Notes under the pieces: generated by a model
The model's database searches: none
Told to the model about the DNA's origin: nothing
Seen by the model: the letters and a program-made list of their open reading frames with translations, nothing else
Part shown: positions 40,720-49,723 of the stretch, one piece after another
Layout: each line of letters opens with the position of its first letter
Position numbering within the stretch: the stretch's first letter is position 1
Assembly (NCBI RefSeq): GCF_900101475.1
Contig: NZ_FMZV01000002.1
Span: 248,001 to 312,000, forward strand
Length of the DNA stretch: 64,000 bases
Origin: Ruegeria marina
GTDB taxonomy: Bacteria; Pseudomonadota; Alphaproteobacteria; Rhodobacterales; Rhodobacteraceae
Direction: 5' to 3'
Made by a program: the position numbers and the translations under genes

Positions 40720-43176
40720 TCATTCCGCCGCCTCGTGGACGACATCCGCGCGCGGGCGCAGGCTGTCGGGGTCATAGGCGGGGGCGCCCAGGATGCGGCC
40801 CTTGCGCGGCTGGCCGGCGATGACCACCTCGACCTCGGCGCCAGGGATGTTCGCCTGCGGTTTGACATAGGCGAAGGCGAGGATCTTGCCGACCGTATGG
40901 CCGTAGGCGACCGAGGCGGTGGAGCCGATCACCTTGCCGAGGAGGCGGACCGCCTCGCCGCCATTGCCATCGTAGTGGCCATCCGGCTCGATCTCGAGAT
41001 AGGCGCAGACCCAAGGCAGGTTGCCTGCGTTCAGCGTCTTGTCCCGGCCAAGATAGTCCTTGTCGGTGCGAGCAAAGCGCAACACGTCGGCCTCGGCCAG
41101 CGTCACCTCGTTGGTCAGTTCGCCTGCGCCCTTGAACGCCTTTTCCATGCGGAGCGCGTTCATCGCGAAACTGCCATAGTCGGTCAGGCCGTGGGGCACG
41201 CCCGCCGACCAGAGTGCATCATAGACCGCAAGCGCTTGGTCGCGCGGGATGTGAAGCTCCCACCCCAGTTCGCCGGCATAGGACATGCGCAGGGCCCAGA
41301 GGCGGTGGCCCGCGACGGTGATCTGCCGCGCTGTCAGCCATTTGAAACCTGCATTCGACAGGTCGGCATCGGTGCAGGCGGCCAGGATGTCGCGTGACCG
41401 GGGACCGTTCAGGGCCAGCGCGGCCCAGTCGGTAGAGAGGTTGCGGACCGTGACATCCGCAGTCCCCCGGTGTGCGACCAGATGATCCAGCAGGCGCTGT
41501 TCGAAGAAGGCGGCACAGACAAGGTAGAAACGGTCCTCTCCCAGCTTCACCACCGTAGTTTCCAGCTCGATCCGGCCACGCCGGTTCAGCATATGGGTGA
41601 GCGCGATGCCCCCCACCTGTCGCGGCAGTCGGTTGGCGGTGAGGTAGTCAAGCAGCGCGGCGGCATCCGGGCCTGAGACCTCGACCTTGGTAAAGGCCGA
41701 GATATCCATGATCCCGGCAGCGGTGCGCACAGCGGTGCATTCAGTGGCGACCATGTCATGCACCGGGGTGCGGCCAAAGCCGTAATGGTCGCGCTGCTCG
41801 ATGCCACGCGCGAACCAGCGCGGGCGCTCGTGGCCATAGACCTCTTCGAACACCGCGCCCTTGGCCTTGAGACGGTCATAGAGCGGCGAGGGTTTCACCG
41901 GGCGCCCGGCAAGACGGTTGAAATGGGGAAACGGGATCTCGTGGCGCAGGCAGTAATCTTCCTTGGCCTTGGTCACCTGCCAGTCCTTGGTGGCATAAGC
42001 GCCGAACCGGCGCGGATCGAAATCGCGCATGGAGATGTCGGCGGCCCCATGCACGATCCAGCGCGCCAGTTCGCGGGTCAGGCCCGGCCCCCAGCCGATA
42101 CCGATCTGGGTGCCGCAACAGCACCAGTAGTTGCGCACCCCCGGCGCGGGGCCAATGAGCGGGTTGCCGTCGGGCGGGTGGCTGATGGCGCCATGTACCT
42201 CGCGCTGGATGCCGAGATTGGCAAAGATCGGCATGCGGTTGAGGCTCTCCTCGAGCCAGGGCATGACCCGGTCGTAATCGGCATCGAACAGCCAGTTTTC
42301 ATAATCCCAAGGGCATTCGTCGATCCAGACGGCGTTGGGATTGGCCTTTTCGTATATGCCGATCAACCCGCGTTTCTGCTCCATCCGGATGTAGCCCGAG
42401 ACCTTGCGGTCGTCGCGGATGACCGGCAGTTCGCGGTCGAGGTTCTGGAATTCGGGCACCGGTTCGGTGACGAAATAATGGTGCGTCATCGAGGTCATCG
42501 GCAGTTGCAGGCCGGACCATTCGCCCATCTGGCGCGCATAGGTGCCGCCCGCGTTGACCACGTGTTCGCAGGTGATCGTGCCCTTTTCGGTTTCGACCAC
42601 CCATTCTCCTGTCGGGCCTTGCGTGATGTTGGTGGCGCGGGTGTGGCGGAAGATGCGCACGCCCTTTTGACGGGCGCCCGCGGCCATCGCCATGGTCACG
42701 TTGGTCGGATCCACATGTCCGTCATCGGGCGTGTGCAGCGCGCCCAGAACGCCGTCGAGATTGTAGAACGGGTGCAACTGGGCAATCCGGTCCGGACCGA
42801 CCAGTTCGATGTTGAAGCCGAGCGAGGTGCCCACCGACAGCGTGTGGCGCAGCCAGTCCATCTCGTCCTCGGTATAGGCGAGACGGAACGAACCGCAGCC
42901 GTGCCAGGTGACCGCCTGTCCGGTCTCTTCCTCCAGCTTCCCGGAGTAGAGACCAATGTTGTAATCGACGCATTTGCCCAGGCCGAAAGAACTGGTCGAA
43001 TGGGTGATCTGCCCGGCCGCGTGCCAGGTGCTGCCGCTGGTCAGTTCGGCCTTTTCCAGCAGGACGGTATCACCGCCCCACCCTTCATGCGCCAGGTGAT
43101 AGGCTAGGCCCACCCCCATGACACCGCCGCCGACAATGACCACCCGCGCATGGGTGGGCAGATTCTGCTGGGACAT
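40720..43176 (-). CDS. FAD-dependent dimethylglycine/sarcosine dehydrogenase-like demethylase
   Basis: This 818-residue flavoprotein has the FAD-binding IVGGGVMGVGLAYHL at about residues 14-28 and the WHAAGQITH segment near the covalent/flavin-contact His of the DMGDH family. The C-terminal half (from about 430) is a GcvT-like folate domain (TAAGIMDIS, MSYAGELGWELHIP, LRMEKAFKGAGELTNEV). It oxidatively removes an N-methyl group, passing the C1 unit to tetrahydrofolate. The ATG at 43176 was preferred to GTG 43188. It is divergent from the RpiR gene and near a Rieske demethylase, consistent with sequential demethylation of a betaine. Confidence 0.88.
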   Translation of the reverse strand: MSQQNLPTHARVVIVGGGVMGVGLAYHLAHEGWGGDTVLLEKAELTSGSTWHAAGQITHSTSSFGLGKCVDYNIGLYSGKLEEETGQAVTWHGCGSFRLAYTEDEMDWLRHTLSVGTSLGFNIELVGPDRIAQLHPFYNLDGVLGALHTPDDGHVDPTNVTMAMAAGARQKGVRIFRHTRATNITQGPTGEWVVETEKGTITCEHVVNAGGTYARQMGEWSGLQLPMTSMTHHYFVTEPVPEFQNLDRELPVIRDDRKVSGYIRMEQKRGLIGIYEKANPNAVWIDECPWDYENWLFDADYDRVMPWLEESLNRMPIFANLGIQREVHGAISHPPDGNPLIGPAPGVRNYWCCCGTQIGIGWGPGLTRELARWIVHGAADISMRDFDPRRFGAYATKDWQVTKAKEDYCLRHEIPFPHFNRLAGRPVKPSPLYDRLKAKGAVFEEVYGHERPRWFARGIEQRDHYGFGRTPVHDMVATECTAVRTAAGIMDISAFTKVEVSGPDAAALLDYLTANRLPRQVGGIALTHMLNRRGRIELETTVVKLGEDRFYLVCAAFFEQRLLDHLVAHRGTADVTVRNLSTDWAALALNGPRSRDILAACTDADLSNAGFKWLTARQITVAGHRLWALRMSYAGELGWELHIPRDQALAVYDALWSAGVPHGLTDYGSFAMNALRMEKAFKGAGELTNEVTLAEADVLRFARTDKDYLGRDKTLNAGNLPWVCAYLEIEPDGHYDGNGGEAVRLLGKVIGSTASVAYGHTVGKILAFAYVKPQANIPGAEVEVVIAGQPRKGRILGAPAYDPDSLRPRADVVHEAAE

Positions 43177-43224
43177 GAATTTTTCCACTTCACGAGTCGC
43201 GATTTCTCTCGACAGGCTAATGCC

Positions 43225-43262
43225 ACATTTGTACCATCGTCAATCATGAATGACACAAATGT
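43225..43262. promoter_or_regulatory. ACATTTGT/ACAAATGT dyad, candidate RpiR operator
   Basis: Perfect 8-bp inverted arms are spaced 30 bp centre to centre, straddling the rpiR-type ATG at 43246. In addition TGTACCATCG and TGTATCATCG form a direct repeat at 30-bp spacing. This suggests a cooperative site controlling both the divergent DMGDH-like gene and the regulator's own translation start. Confidence 0.5.
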
Positions 43263-44133
43263 ATCATCGGCGGTTCTGGACCGCCTTACCGAAGAATGGG
43301 ACGCCCTTACGCCAGAGGCGCAAAAGGCCGCCCGTTATGTGCTGGAAAATCCCGCCGACGTTGGGGTTTCCACCGTGCGCGAAATTGCCGAGGCGGCTAA
43401 TGTGAAACCCAACACCTTTGTCCGCATGGCGCGGCAGGTGGGCTTTGACGGGTACGAGGATTTCCGCGCCCCCTTCCGCGACGCGATCCGGCGGGGCACG
43501 GCAAGCTTTCCCGACCGGGCGCGCTGGTTGCAGGACATCGGTCGCTCCGGCGCGTTGGGCGAGCTTTATGCCGATATGGTGGGTTCCGCGATCCGCAATA
43601 TCGAGGAGACCTTTGGCGGGATCGACGCCGAGGCGCTGCGCGCTGCGGCCGAGGTGATCTGGGCCAGCCGGCAGGTGTTCACCCTGGGTGTCGGGGTGAA
43701 CAACGCCAATGCGCGCAATTTCACCTATCTCGCCTCGACCGGCATGAAGCAGTTTCACGCCATCCCACAGCCCGGATCGAACGCGGTCGATGATCTGGCC
43801 TGGGCCGATGGCCAGGACGTACTGATCGCGATGACCTGCAAACCCTACCGGACCGAGGTGATCGAGGCCGTGAAACTGGCCCGCGACCAAGGGCTGACCA
43901 TCGTCGGCATCTCGGACAGCCGCGCCAGCCCGGTCATCATGATGGCCGATCACCCCTTTGTGGTGGCCGCCGATACGCCGCAGTTCTTTCCATCGTCGGT
44001 ATCCACCATCGCCTTGCTGGAGACGCTCTTGTCCTTTGTCATCGCCTCGGCCAGCGACGAGATCGTCGAGCGGGTCGAGAAATTCCACCAGCGCCGCCAC
44101 CGGCTTGGTCTTTATGCAGAGGACCGTGAATGA
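43246..44133 (+). CDS. RpiR-family transcriptional regulator
   Basis: This 295-residue regulator starts at ATG 43246. The N-terminal HTH (about residues 15-75) contains GVSTVREIAEAANVKPNTFVRMARQ, and the C-terminal SIS sugar-binding-type domain (about 120-260) contains GVGVNNANARNFTYLAS. It is divergent from the DMGDH-like gene and overlaps the following Rieske gene by 4 bp (ATGA). It probably controls both units. Here the SIS domain may bind a betaine intermediate rather than a sugar phosphate (inference). Confidence 0.88.
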   Translation: MNDTNVSSAVLDRLTEEWDALTPEAQKAARYVLENPADVGVSTVREIAEAANVKPNTFVRMARQVGFDGYEDFRAPFRDAIRRGTASFPDRARWLQDIGRSGALGELYADMVGSAIRNIEETFGGIDAEALRAAAEVIWASRQVFTLGVGVNNANARNFTYLASTGMKQFHAIPQPGSNAVDDLAWADGQDVLIAMTCKPYRTEVIEAVKLARDQGLTIVGISDSRASPVIMMADHPFVVAADTPQFFPSSVSTIALLETLLSFVIASASDEIVERVEKFHQRRHRLGLYAEDRE

Positions 44134-45218
44134 ATGCCCCGCTCACCCGCTCGCTCGATGCGCGCTATTACACCGATCCGGCCATCTTTGCGCAGGAAAT
44201 GCGGGGGCTTCTGGCCCGTACCTGGCAATATGCCGGCCACGTCAGCCAGGTGCGCAACAGCGGCGACTATTTCGCCTTCGAGATCGCCGGCGAAAGCCTG
44301 TTCTGCATTCGTGGGCGGGATGGCGAGATCCGCACCTTCTACAACGTCTGCCAGCACCGGGCGCATGAGATGGTCACCGGCAGCGGCAATACCCGCGTCG
44401 TGGTCTGCCCCTATCACGCCTGGACCTATGAGCTGACCGGTGAACTGCGCGCCGGGCCGAACACCATGGCGGTGCCCGGATTCGAACGGTCACAGATCTG
44501 CCTGACCCCGGTGCGGACCGAGCTGTTTCACGGGTTCATCTTTGTCAATCTCGACGACGATGCCGCCCCGATGGACGACTGGTATCCCGGCGTACGCGAG
44601 GAACTGGCGGATTTTGTGCCGCATGTGGATGCGCTGGAACCGCTGGAATGGGTCGAGATTCCGGAAGCCTGCAACTGGAAGGTCAGCGTCGAGAACTACT
44701 CGGAATGCTATCATTGCCCGACTAACCACCCGACGTTTGCCACCGGCGTCGTCAAGCCCGAGACTTATGACATCCAGCCGTCGCCAACGGGCTATGTCCT
44801 GCGCCACGTGACCGAATGCCAGAGCCTGGACCGGATGACCTATCCCATCGACCTGAGCGTGCCGCACGCGGGCGACTACCGGTCGTGGTTCCTGTGGCCG
44901 ATGTTTTCCTTCCAGTGCTATCCCGGCAATGTGCTGAACACCTATCACTGGCGGGCGGTGGACGTGGATCACTGCATCGTCTGGCGCGGCTGGTACACGG
45001 TGGGCGGCGTTGACGACGAGGTGATCCGGAGACTGGCGATGCAGGACCGCCAGACCACGGTCGAAGAGGACATCAGACTGGTGGAATCGGTGCATCGCGG
45101 CCTGAAGTCGCGCGGCTACCGGCCCGGACCGCTGGTTCTGGATCCGGCCTGCGGGGTGATGTCCGAGCATTCGATCGCCACCTTGCAGAAATGGATGCGC
45201 GCCGCCGTCGAAGCTTGA
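44130..45218 (+). CDS. Rieske non-heme iron oxygenase alpha subunit (quaternary-amine demethylase type)
   Basis: This 362-residue oxygenase has the Rieske cluster at C74-x-H76 and C93-x2-H96 (CQHRAH, CPYHAW), and the mononuclear iron site in the N-Y-S-E-C-Y-H-C-P-T-N-H-P segment near 190-205, with Asp later. It resembles GbcA, carnitine- or stachydrine-demethylase type enzymes acting on trimethylammonium or dimethyl-pyrrolidinium compounds. It is coupled to the rpiR gene. The separate reductase subunit it would need is not adjacent. Confidence 0.85.
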   Translation: MNAPLTRSLDARYYTDPAIFAQEMRGLLARTWQYAGHVSQVRNSGDYFAFEIAGESLFCIRGRDGEIRTFYNVCQHRAHEMVTGSGNTRVVVCPYHAWTYELTGELRAGPNTMAVPGFERSQICLTPVRTELFHGFIFVNLDDDAAPMDDWYPGVREELADFVPHVDALEPLEWVEIPEACNWKVSVENYSECYHCPTNHPTFATGVVKPETYDIQPSPTGYVLRHVTECQSLDRMTYPIDLSVPHAGDYRSWFLWPMFSFQCYPGNVLNTYHWRAVDVDHCIVWRGWYTVGGVDDEVIRRLAMQDRQTTVEEDIRLVESVHRGLKSRGYRPGPLVLDPACGVMSEHSIATLQKWMRAAVEA

Positions 45219-45305
45219 GAAGGCAAATTATTTCCGAAAAGTTTGCCCCAAGGATTTTCAGAAATCTTGGGGTTCGCTCTTTATCGACAACATGGGAAAA
45301 ACTGG

Positions 45306-45698
45306 ATGACCGGAATTTTCGACGAAGACCTTTTCACAAAGGGTCTGGCGCAACGCAAAGGCACGCTAGGGGCAGAATATGTCGAAAGGAACCTTTCCGC
45401 TGCCGATGACTTCACCCGCCCGTTCCAGGAGGCGATGACCGCCTGGTGCTGGGGCTTTGGCTGGGGCGACGAGGTGATCGAGCCCAAGACCCGCTCGATG
45501 ATGAACCTCGCCATGATCGGCGCTCTGGGCAAGATGCACGAATGGGAAATTCATTGCAGGGGTGCCCTGAACAACGGGGTCAGCCAGGAAGAGATTCGCG
45601 CCATCATCCATGTTGTCGGCATCTATTGCGGGGTCCCGCAGGCGCTGGAGTGTTTCAGGGTCGCGCGCAAGGTGCTGGAAGAAGACGGACAGATCTGA
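45306..45698 (+). CDS. Carboxymuconolactone decarboxylase family protein
   Basis: This 130-residue protein, from ATG 45306, resembles PcaC (4-carboxymuconolactone decarboxylase): MMNLAMIGALGKMHEWEIHCRGALNNGVSQEEIRAIIHVVG contains the family His/Glu positions. It comes after the Rieske gene and before a terminator, so it closes this unit. True PcaC is about 125-135 residues. Without other pca genes nearby, its substrate is uncertain. Confidence 0.8.
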   Translation: MTGIFDEDLFTKGLAQRKGTLGAEYVERNLSAADDFTRPFQEAMTAWCWGFGWGDEVIEPKTRSMMNLAMIGALGKMHEWEIHCRGALNNGVSQEEIRAIIHVVGIYCGVPQALECFRVARKVLEEDGQI

Positions 45699-45715
45699 CA
45701 CGGTCACATTGCCTC

Positions 45716-45740
45716 AAAGGCCCGCTTTGCGGGCCTTTTT
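45716..45740 (+). terminator. Intrinsic terminator
   Basis: AAAGGCCCGC-TTT-GCGGGCCTTTTT: a 10-bp stem with a 3-nt loop and a T tract, 18 bases after the CMD gene stop. A textbook rho-independent terminator separating the demethylase unit from the paa operon. Confidence 0.88.
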
Positions 45741-45825
45741 AATGCGCGCTCTCTCACGTTACCGATTTCGATTGTGGGCCCATTTTTCGTTACATTTACC
45801 TTGCCGCGAATCACTTTCCGTCGTA

Positions 45826-45843
45826 TTACCCGACCAATCGGTC
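45826..45843 (+). promoter_or_regulatory. Putative PaaR operator upstream of paaJ
   Basis: TTACCCGACCAATCGGTC, 38 bp upstream of the paaJ start. It agrees with the paaZ-upstream site at 14 of 18 positions, and its GACC-N4-GGTC core is palindromic. Confidence 0.6.
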
Positions 45844-45880
45844 ACCTAATGGTGACGAAGGAGACGGAGAGATCACGACA

Positions 45881-47083
45881 ATGGACGCATTCATCTGCGA
45901 CGCGCAGCGCACCCCGATCGGCCGGTATGGCGGTGCCCTGAGCCAGGTGCGCACCGATGACCTGGCCGCCGTGCCGCTGGCCGCGCTGATGGCCCGGAAC
46001 CCGCAGGTGGACTGGGCGAGCCTGGATGACGTGATCTTTGGCGATGCCAACCAGGCCGGTGAAAGCAACCGCAACGTGGCGCGCATGGCCGCGCTGCTGG
46101 CCGGACTGCCGGTCGACGTGCCCGGCACCACCATCAACCGTCTCTGCGCCAGCGGCATGGATGCAGTTGGCATGGCGGCACGTGCGATCAAGGCGGGCGA
46201 TTACGACATGGCCGTCGCCGGCGGTGTCGAGAGCATGAGCCGGGCGCCCTTTGTCATGCCCAAGGCCACCAGCGCCTTTACCCGCGACAACGCGGTCTAC
46301 GACACCACCATCGGCTGGCGTTTCGTCAACCCGAAGATGAAGGCGATGTATGGCACCGACTCGATGCCGCAGACCGCCGACAATGTGGCCGAGGACTATC
46401 AGATTTCGCGCGCGGATCAGGACGCCTTTGCCGCCCGCAGCCAGGCCCGCTGGGCCGCGGCGCATGCCGCCGGTGTGTTCGCCGACGAGATCACGCCCGT
46501 GACCATTCCGCAGCGCAAGGGCGACCCGATCGTCGTGGACACCGACGAGCATCCGCGCCCCGGCACCAGCGCGGATCAGCTGGCCAGGCTGAAGGGTGTG
46601 AACGGTGCCGACAAGACGGTCACCGCAGGCAATGCATCGGGCGTGAACGATGGCGCCGCGGCAATCCTTCTGGCCAACGAGGCAAGCGCCGCGAAGAACG
46701 GCCTGACCCCGATTGCGCGCGTTGTCGGCATGTCGGTGGCCGGGGTCGAGCCGCGGGTGATGGGAATCGGCCCGGTGCCCGCCAGCCGCAAGGTTCTGGC
46801 GCGCGCGGGACTCACCATCGGGCAGATGGATGTGATAGAGTTGAACGAAGCCTTCGCCTCGCAGGGTCTGGCGACTCTGCGGGAGTTGGGGGTTGCCGAT
46901 GATGCGCCGCATGTGAACCCCAATGGCGGCGCCATCGCGATCGGCCACCCGCTGGGCATGTCGGGCGCGCGTCTGGTGATGACGGCGGCCTATCAGTTGC
47001 AACGCACGGGCGGACGCTATGCGCTCTGCACCATGTGCGTGGGTGTCGGTCAGGGCGCGGCCCTGATCCTGGAACGTGTATAA
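45881..47083 (+). CDS. paaJ: 3-oxoadipyl-CoA/3-oxo-5,6-dehydrosuberyl-CoA thiolase
   Basis: This 400-residue thiolase catalyses the final cleavages of the phenylacetate pathway to acetyl-CoA and succinyl-CoA. The nucleophilic Cys is in INRLCASGMDAV near residue 90, the His in IAIGHPLGMSGAR near 358, and the Cys in TMCVGVGQGAA near 388. It leads the plus-strand paaJABCDE operon behind a PaaR-type operator. Leading thiolase genes in the operon are not typical of E. coli but occur in roseobacters (recall). Confidence 0.92.
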   Translation: MDAFICDAQRTPIGRYGGALSQVRTDDLAAVPLAALMARNPQVDWASLDDVIFGDANQAGESNRNVARMAALLAGLPVDVPGTTINRLCASGMDAVGMAARAIKAGDYDMAVAGGVESMSRAPFVMPKATSAFTRDNAVYDTTIGWRFVNPKMKAMYGTDSMPQTADNVAEDYQISRADQDAFAARSQARWAAAHAAGVFADEITPVTIPQRKGDPIVVDTDEHPRPGTSADQLARLKGVNGADKTVTAGNASGVNDGAAAILLANEASAAKNGLTPIARVVGMSVAGVEPRVMGIGPVPASRKVLARAGLTIGQMDVIELNEAFASQGLATLRELGVADDAPHVNPNGGAIAIGHPLGMSGARLVMTAAYQLQRTGGRYALCTMCVGVGQGAALILERV

Positions 47084-47098
47084 GGGAGGAGAGCCCGA

Positions 47099-48076
47099 AT
47101 GTATGCGCAGATGGTGAAATCCGAGGCGACGAATGACGACCCGGAAAGGCTTGCCGCCTTTCAGGCGCGCATCGACGCCGGCGAAAAGATCGAGCCGAAG
47201 GACTGGATGCCCGAAGGCTATCGCAAGACGCTGATCCGGCAGATCGGCCAGCACGCCCATTCCGAGATCGTCGGCCAACTGCCCGAGGGCAACTGGATCA
47301 CCCGTGCCCCGACGCTGGAGCGCAAGGCGATCCTGCTGGCCAAGGTGCAGGACGAGGCGGGCCACGGCCTCTATCTTTACTGCGCGGCGGAAACCCTTGG
47401 GGTGTCCCGCGACGAGCTGACCGAGATGCTGCTCGACGGGCGCATGAAATATTCGTCGATCTTCAATTACCCGACGCTCAACTGGGCCGACATCGGCGCG
47501 GTGGGCTGGCTGGTCGATGGCGCCGCGATCATGAACCAGGTGCCGCTGCAGCGGACTTCGTTCGGCCCCTACAGCCGTGCGATGATCCGCATCTGCAAGG
47601 AAGAGAGCTTTCACCAGCGCCAGGGCTACGACGCGATCCGCAAGATGGCCGAGGGCACGCCAGAGCAGCGCAGGATGGCGCAGGATGCGCTCAACCGCCT
47701 GTGGTTCCCCTCGCTGATGATGTTCGGCCCCTCGGACAAGGACTCGGTCCATTCCGAACAGTCGATGAAATGGAAGATCAAGATGAACACGAATGACGAG
47801 TTGCGTCAGAAGTTCGTCGATCAGACCGTGCCACAGATCGAATTCCTGGGTCTGGACCTGCCGGACCCCGGCATCAAATGGAACGAGGAGCGCGGCCATT
47901 ACGATTACACCGACCCGGACTGGTCGGAGTTCTACGATGTGATCAAGGGCAACGGCCCCTGCAACACCGACCGGCTGGCCGCCCGCAACAAAGCCTGGGA
48001 CGACGGCAAATGGGTGCGCGACGGTCTGCTGGCACATGCCCGCAAGAAAGCCGCGGCCCGCGTGGCCGCCGAGTAA
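47099..48076 (+). CDS. paaA: Phenylacetyl-CoA epoxidase catalytic subunit PaaA
   Basis: This 325-residue di-iron monooxygenase subunit epoxidises the aromatic ring of phenylacetyl-CoA with O2. Ferritin-like helices carry the iron ligands in [13 protein letters not shown] (residues about 81-93) and in [15 protein letters not shown] near residue 165 (E-x2-H motifs). It forms the PaaABC complex and is reduced by PaaE. The start is at ATG 47099, 15 bp after paaJ, with GGGAGGAGAG as RBS. Confidence 0.95.
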   Translation: MYAQMVKSEATNDDPERLAAFQARIDAGEKIEPKDWMPEGYRKTLIRQIGQHAHSEIVGQLPEGNWITRAPTLERKAILLAKVQDEAGHGLYLYCAAETLGVSRDELTEMLLDGRMKYSSIFNYPTLNWADIGAVGWLVDGAAIMNQVPLQRTSFGPYSRAMIRICKEESFHQRQGYDAIRKMAEGTPEQRRMAQDALNRLWFPSLMMFGPSDKDSVHSEQSMKWKIKMNTNDELRQKFVDQTVPQIEFLGLDLPDPGIKWNEERGHYDYTDPDWSEFYDVIKGNGPCNTDRLAARNKAWDDGKWVRDGLLAHARKKAAARVAAE

Positions 48077-48158
48077 CGAACAAGGAAAACCTTGCGCAGG
48101 GCGCCCGGTCGGAACCACCGGGCTCTTGCCCCGCGCCCAGTCAGGAGGAGACCGGCTG

Positions 48159-48443
48159 ATGAAAAACGAATGGCCTCTTTGGGAAGTCTTTATCCGCGGC
48201 CAGCACGGCATGAGCCACCGGCACGTCGGCAGCCTGCACGCGCCCGACGCCGAAATGGCGATCAAGAATGCCCGCGACGTCTATACCCGCCGCAACGAGG
48301 GCGTCAGCATCTGGGTGGTCGAGGCGCGGCATATCGCGGCCAGCTCGCCCAGCGACAAGGGCCCGCTGTATGAGCCCAGCGAAAGCAAGGTCTACCGTCA
48401 CCCGACCTTCTTCGACATCCCCGACGAAGTGGGGGCGATGTGA
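48159..48443 (+). CDS. paaB: Phenylacetyl-CoA epoxidase subunit PaaB
   Basis: This 94-residue bridging subunit of the epoxidase complex, from ATG 48159 with AGGAGGAG upstream. Typical PaaB start WPLWEVFIRGQHGMSHRHVGSLHA, and later VWVVE-type sequence (SIWVVEARHI). It links PaaA/PaaC heterodimers. Its stop overlaps the paaC ATG. Confidence 0.93.
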   Translation: MKNEWPLWEVFIRGQHGMSHRHVGSLHAPDAEMAIKNARDVYTRRNEGVSIWVVEARHIAASSPSDKGPLYEPSESKVYRHPTFFDIPDEVGAM

Positions 48444-49204
48444 TGACCCGCGACGAGGCATTCCTGCAATTCCTGCTCAGGATGGGGGATAATACCCTGG
48501 TGCTTGGGCACCGGGTCAGCGAATGGTGCGGCCATGCGCCGGTTCTGGAAGAGGATATCGCGCTGGCCAATACGGCGCTGGACCTGATCGGCCAGACCCA
48601 GATGTGGCTGGCGCTGGCGGGCGAGGTTCAGGGCGAAGGCAAGAGCGCCGACGATCTCGCCTTTCTGCGCGACGCCTGGGATTTCCGCAACGTGCTGCTG
48701 GTGGAGGTGCCGAACGGCGATTTCGGCCGCACGCTGATGCGCCAGTTCCTGTTCGACGCCTGGCACAAGCTGATGCTGGAACGGCTGATGAACTCCTCGG
48801 ACGAACGCGTGGCGGCCATTGCCGCCAAGGCGGTGAAAGAGGTCACCTATCACGTCGAACGGTCGCGCGACACGGTGGTGGGCCTGGGCGACGGCACCGA
48901 GGAAAGCCATGCCCGCATGCAGGAGGCGCTGGATTACCTCTGGCCCTATGTCGGCGAGCTGTTCGCCGCCGACGCGGTGGATGAAGCAATGGTCGCGGCA
49001 GGGATCGCGCCCGATCCGGCCAGCCTGCGCGCCGATTATGACGCGCTGGTCGGCGCGGCCATGGCCGAGGCCACGCTGAGCCTGCCCAAGTCGGATTTCG
49101 CCCATAAGGGCGGACGTAACGGGCGCATGCATACCGAACACCTGGGCCATCTGCTGACCCAGATGCAATGGCTGCAACGCGCCTATCCGGGCGCGACCTG
49201 GTAG
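48443..49204 (+). CDS. paaC: Phenylacetyl-CoA epoxidase structural subunit PaaC
   Basis: This 253-residue ferritin-fold subunit without full iron ligands partners PaaA. Features include LGHRVSEWCGHAPVLEEDIALAN near residue 21, RNVLLVEVPNGDF near 84, and a later VKEVTYHVERS helix. The start chosen is ATG 48443 (TGATG overlap with paaB); GTG 48440 just before it is possible. Complete length and good conservation. Confidence 0.93.
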   Translation: MTRDEAFLQFLLRMGDNTLVLGHRVSEWCGHAPVLEEDIALANTALDLIGQTQMWLALAGEVQGEGKSADDLAFLRDAWDFRNVLLVEVPNGDFGRTLMRQFLFDAWHKLMLERLMNSSDERVAAIAAKAVKEVTYHVERSRDTVVGLGDGTEESHARMQEALDYLWPYVGELFAADAVDEAMVAAGIAPDPASLRADYDALVGAAMAEATLSLPKSDFAHKGGRNGRMHTEHLGHLLTQMQWLQRAYPGATW

Positions 49205-49245
49205 GCATGGCTCGCAGCGGCGGCACGATTTCGATGGAGGAACCC

Positions 49246-49713
49246 ATGTCCGGTGCAAGACCCGGCACAGACCAGATATGGGAATGGCTGGATGCCGTTC
49301 CCGACCCCGAGATCCCGGTGATCTCGGTCGTCGATCTGGGCATCGTGCGCGATGTGGAATGGCGGGGCGACACGCTGACGGTGGCGGTCACGCCGACCTA
49401 TTCGGGCTGTCCCGCGACCTCGATCATCGCGATGGACATCGAAACCGCGCTGCGGGACCGGGGGATCGAGGATATCCGCATCGAAACCCGGATCTCGCCA
49501 CCCTGGACCACCGACTGGCTGAGCGACAAGGGCCGCGCCAGGCTGGAGGAATACGGGATCGCCCCGCCGCAACCGGCCGGCGGCCCCGAGCGTTGCCCCC
49601 ATTGCGGCAGCAAGGCGGTAGAAAAGGTCAGCCAGTTCGGCTCGACCCCGTGCAAGGCGCATTGGCGCTGCACCGATTGCCTGGAACCCTTCGACTATTT
49701 CAAGTGCATCTGA
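49246..49713 (+). CDS. paaD: PaaD, Fe-S cluster assembly factor for the epoxidase system
   Basis: This 155-residue protein has an N-terminal MIP18/DUF59 domain (DAVPDPEIPVISVVDLGIVRDV, about residues 18-40; TYSGCPATSIIA near 64) and a C-terminal zinc-ribbon-like part with C-P-H-C-G near 121 and C-T-D-C near 145. It helps mature the iron-sulfur part of PaaE or the epoxidase. ATG 49246 is preceded by GGAGGAAC. Confidence 0.92.
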   Translation: MSGARPGTDQIWEWLDAVPDPEIPVISVVDLGIVRDVEWRGDTLTVAVTPTYSGCPATSIIAMDIETALRDRGIEDIRIETRISPPWTTDWLSDKGRARLEEYGIAPPQPAGGPERCPHCGSKAVEKVSQFGSTPCKAHWRCTDCLEPFDYFKCI

Positions 49714-49723
49714 GGAGGACCGG

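Noticed and set aside
45842-48265. 807-residue minus-strand open frame
   Set aside because: Shadow of paaJ and paaA on the other strand; composition typical of GC-rich antisense frames.
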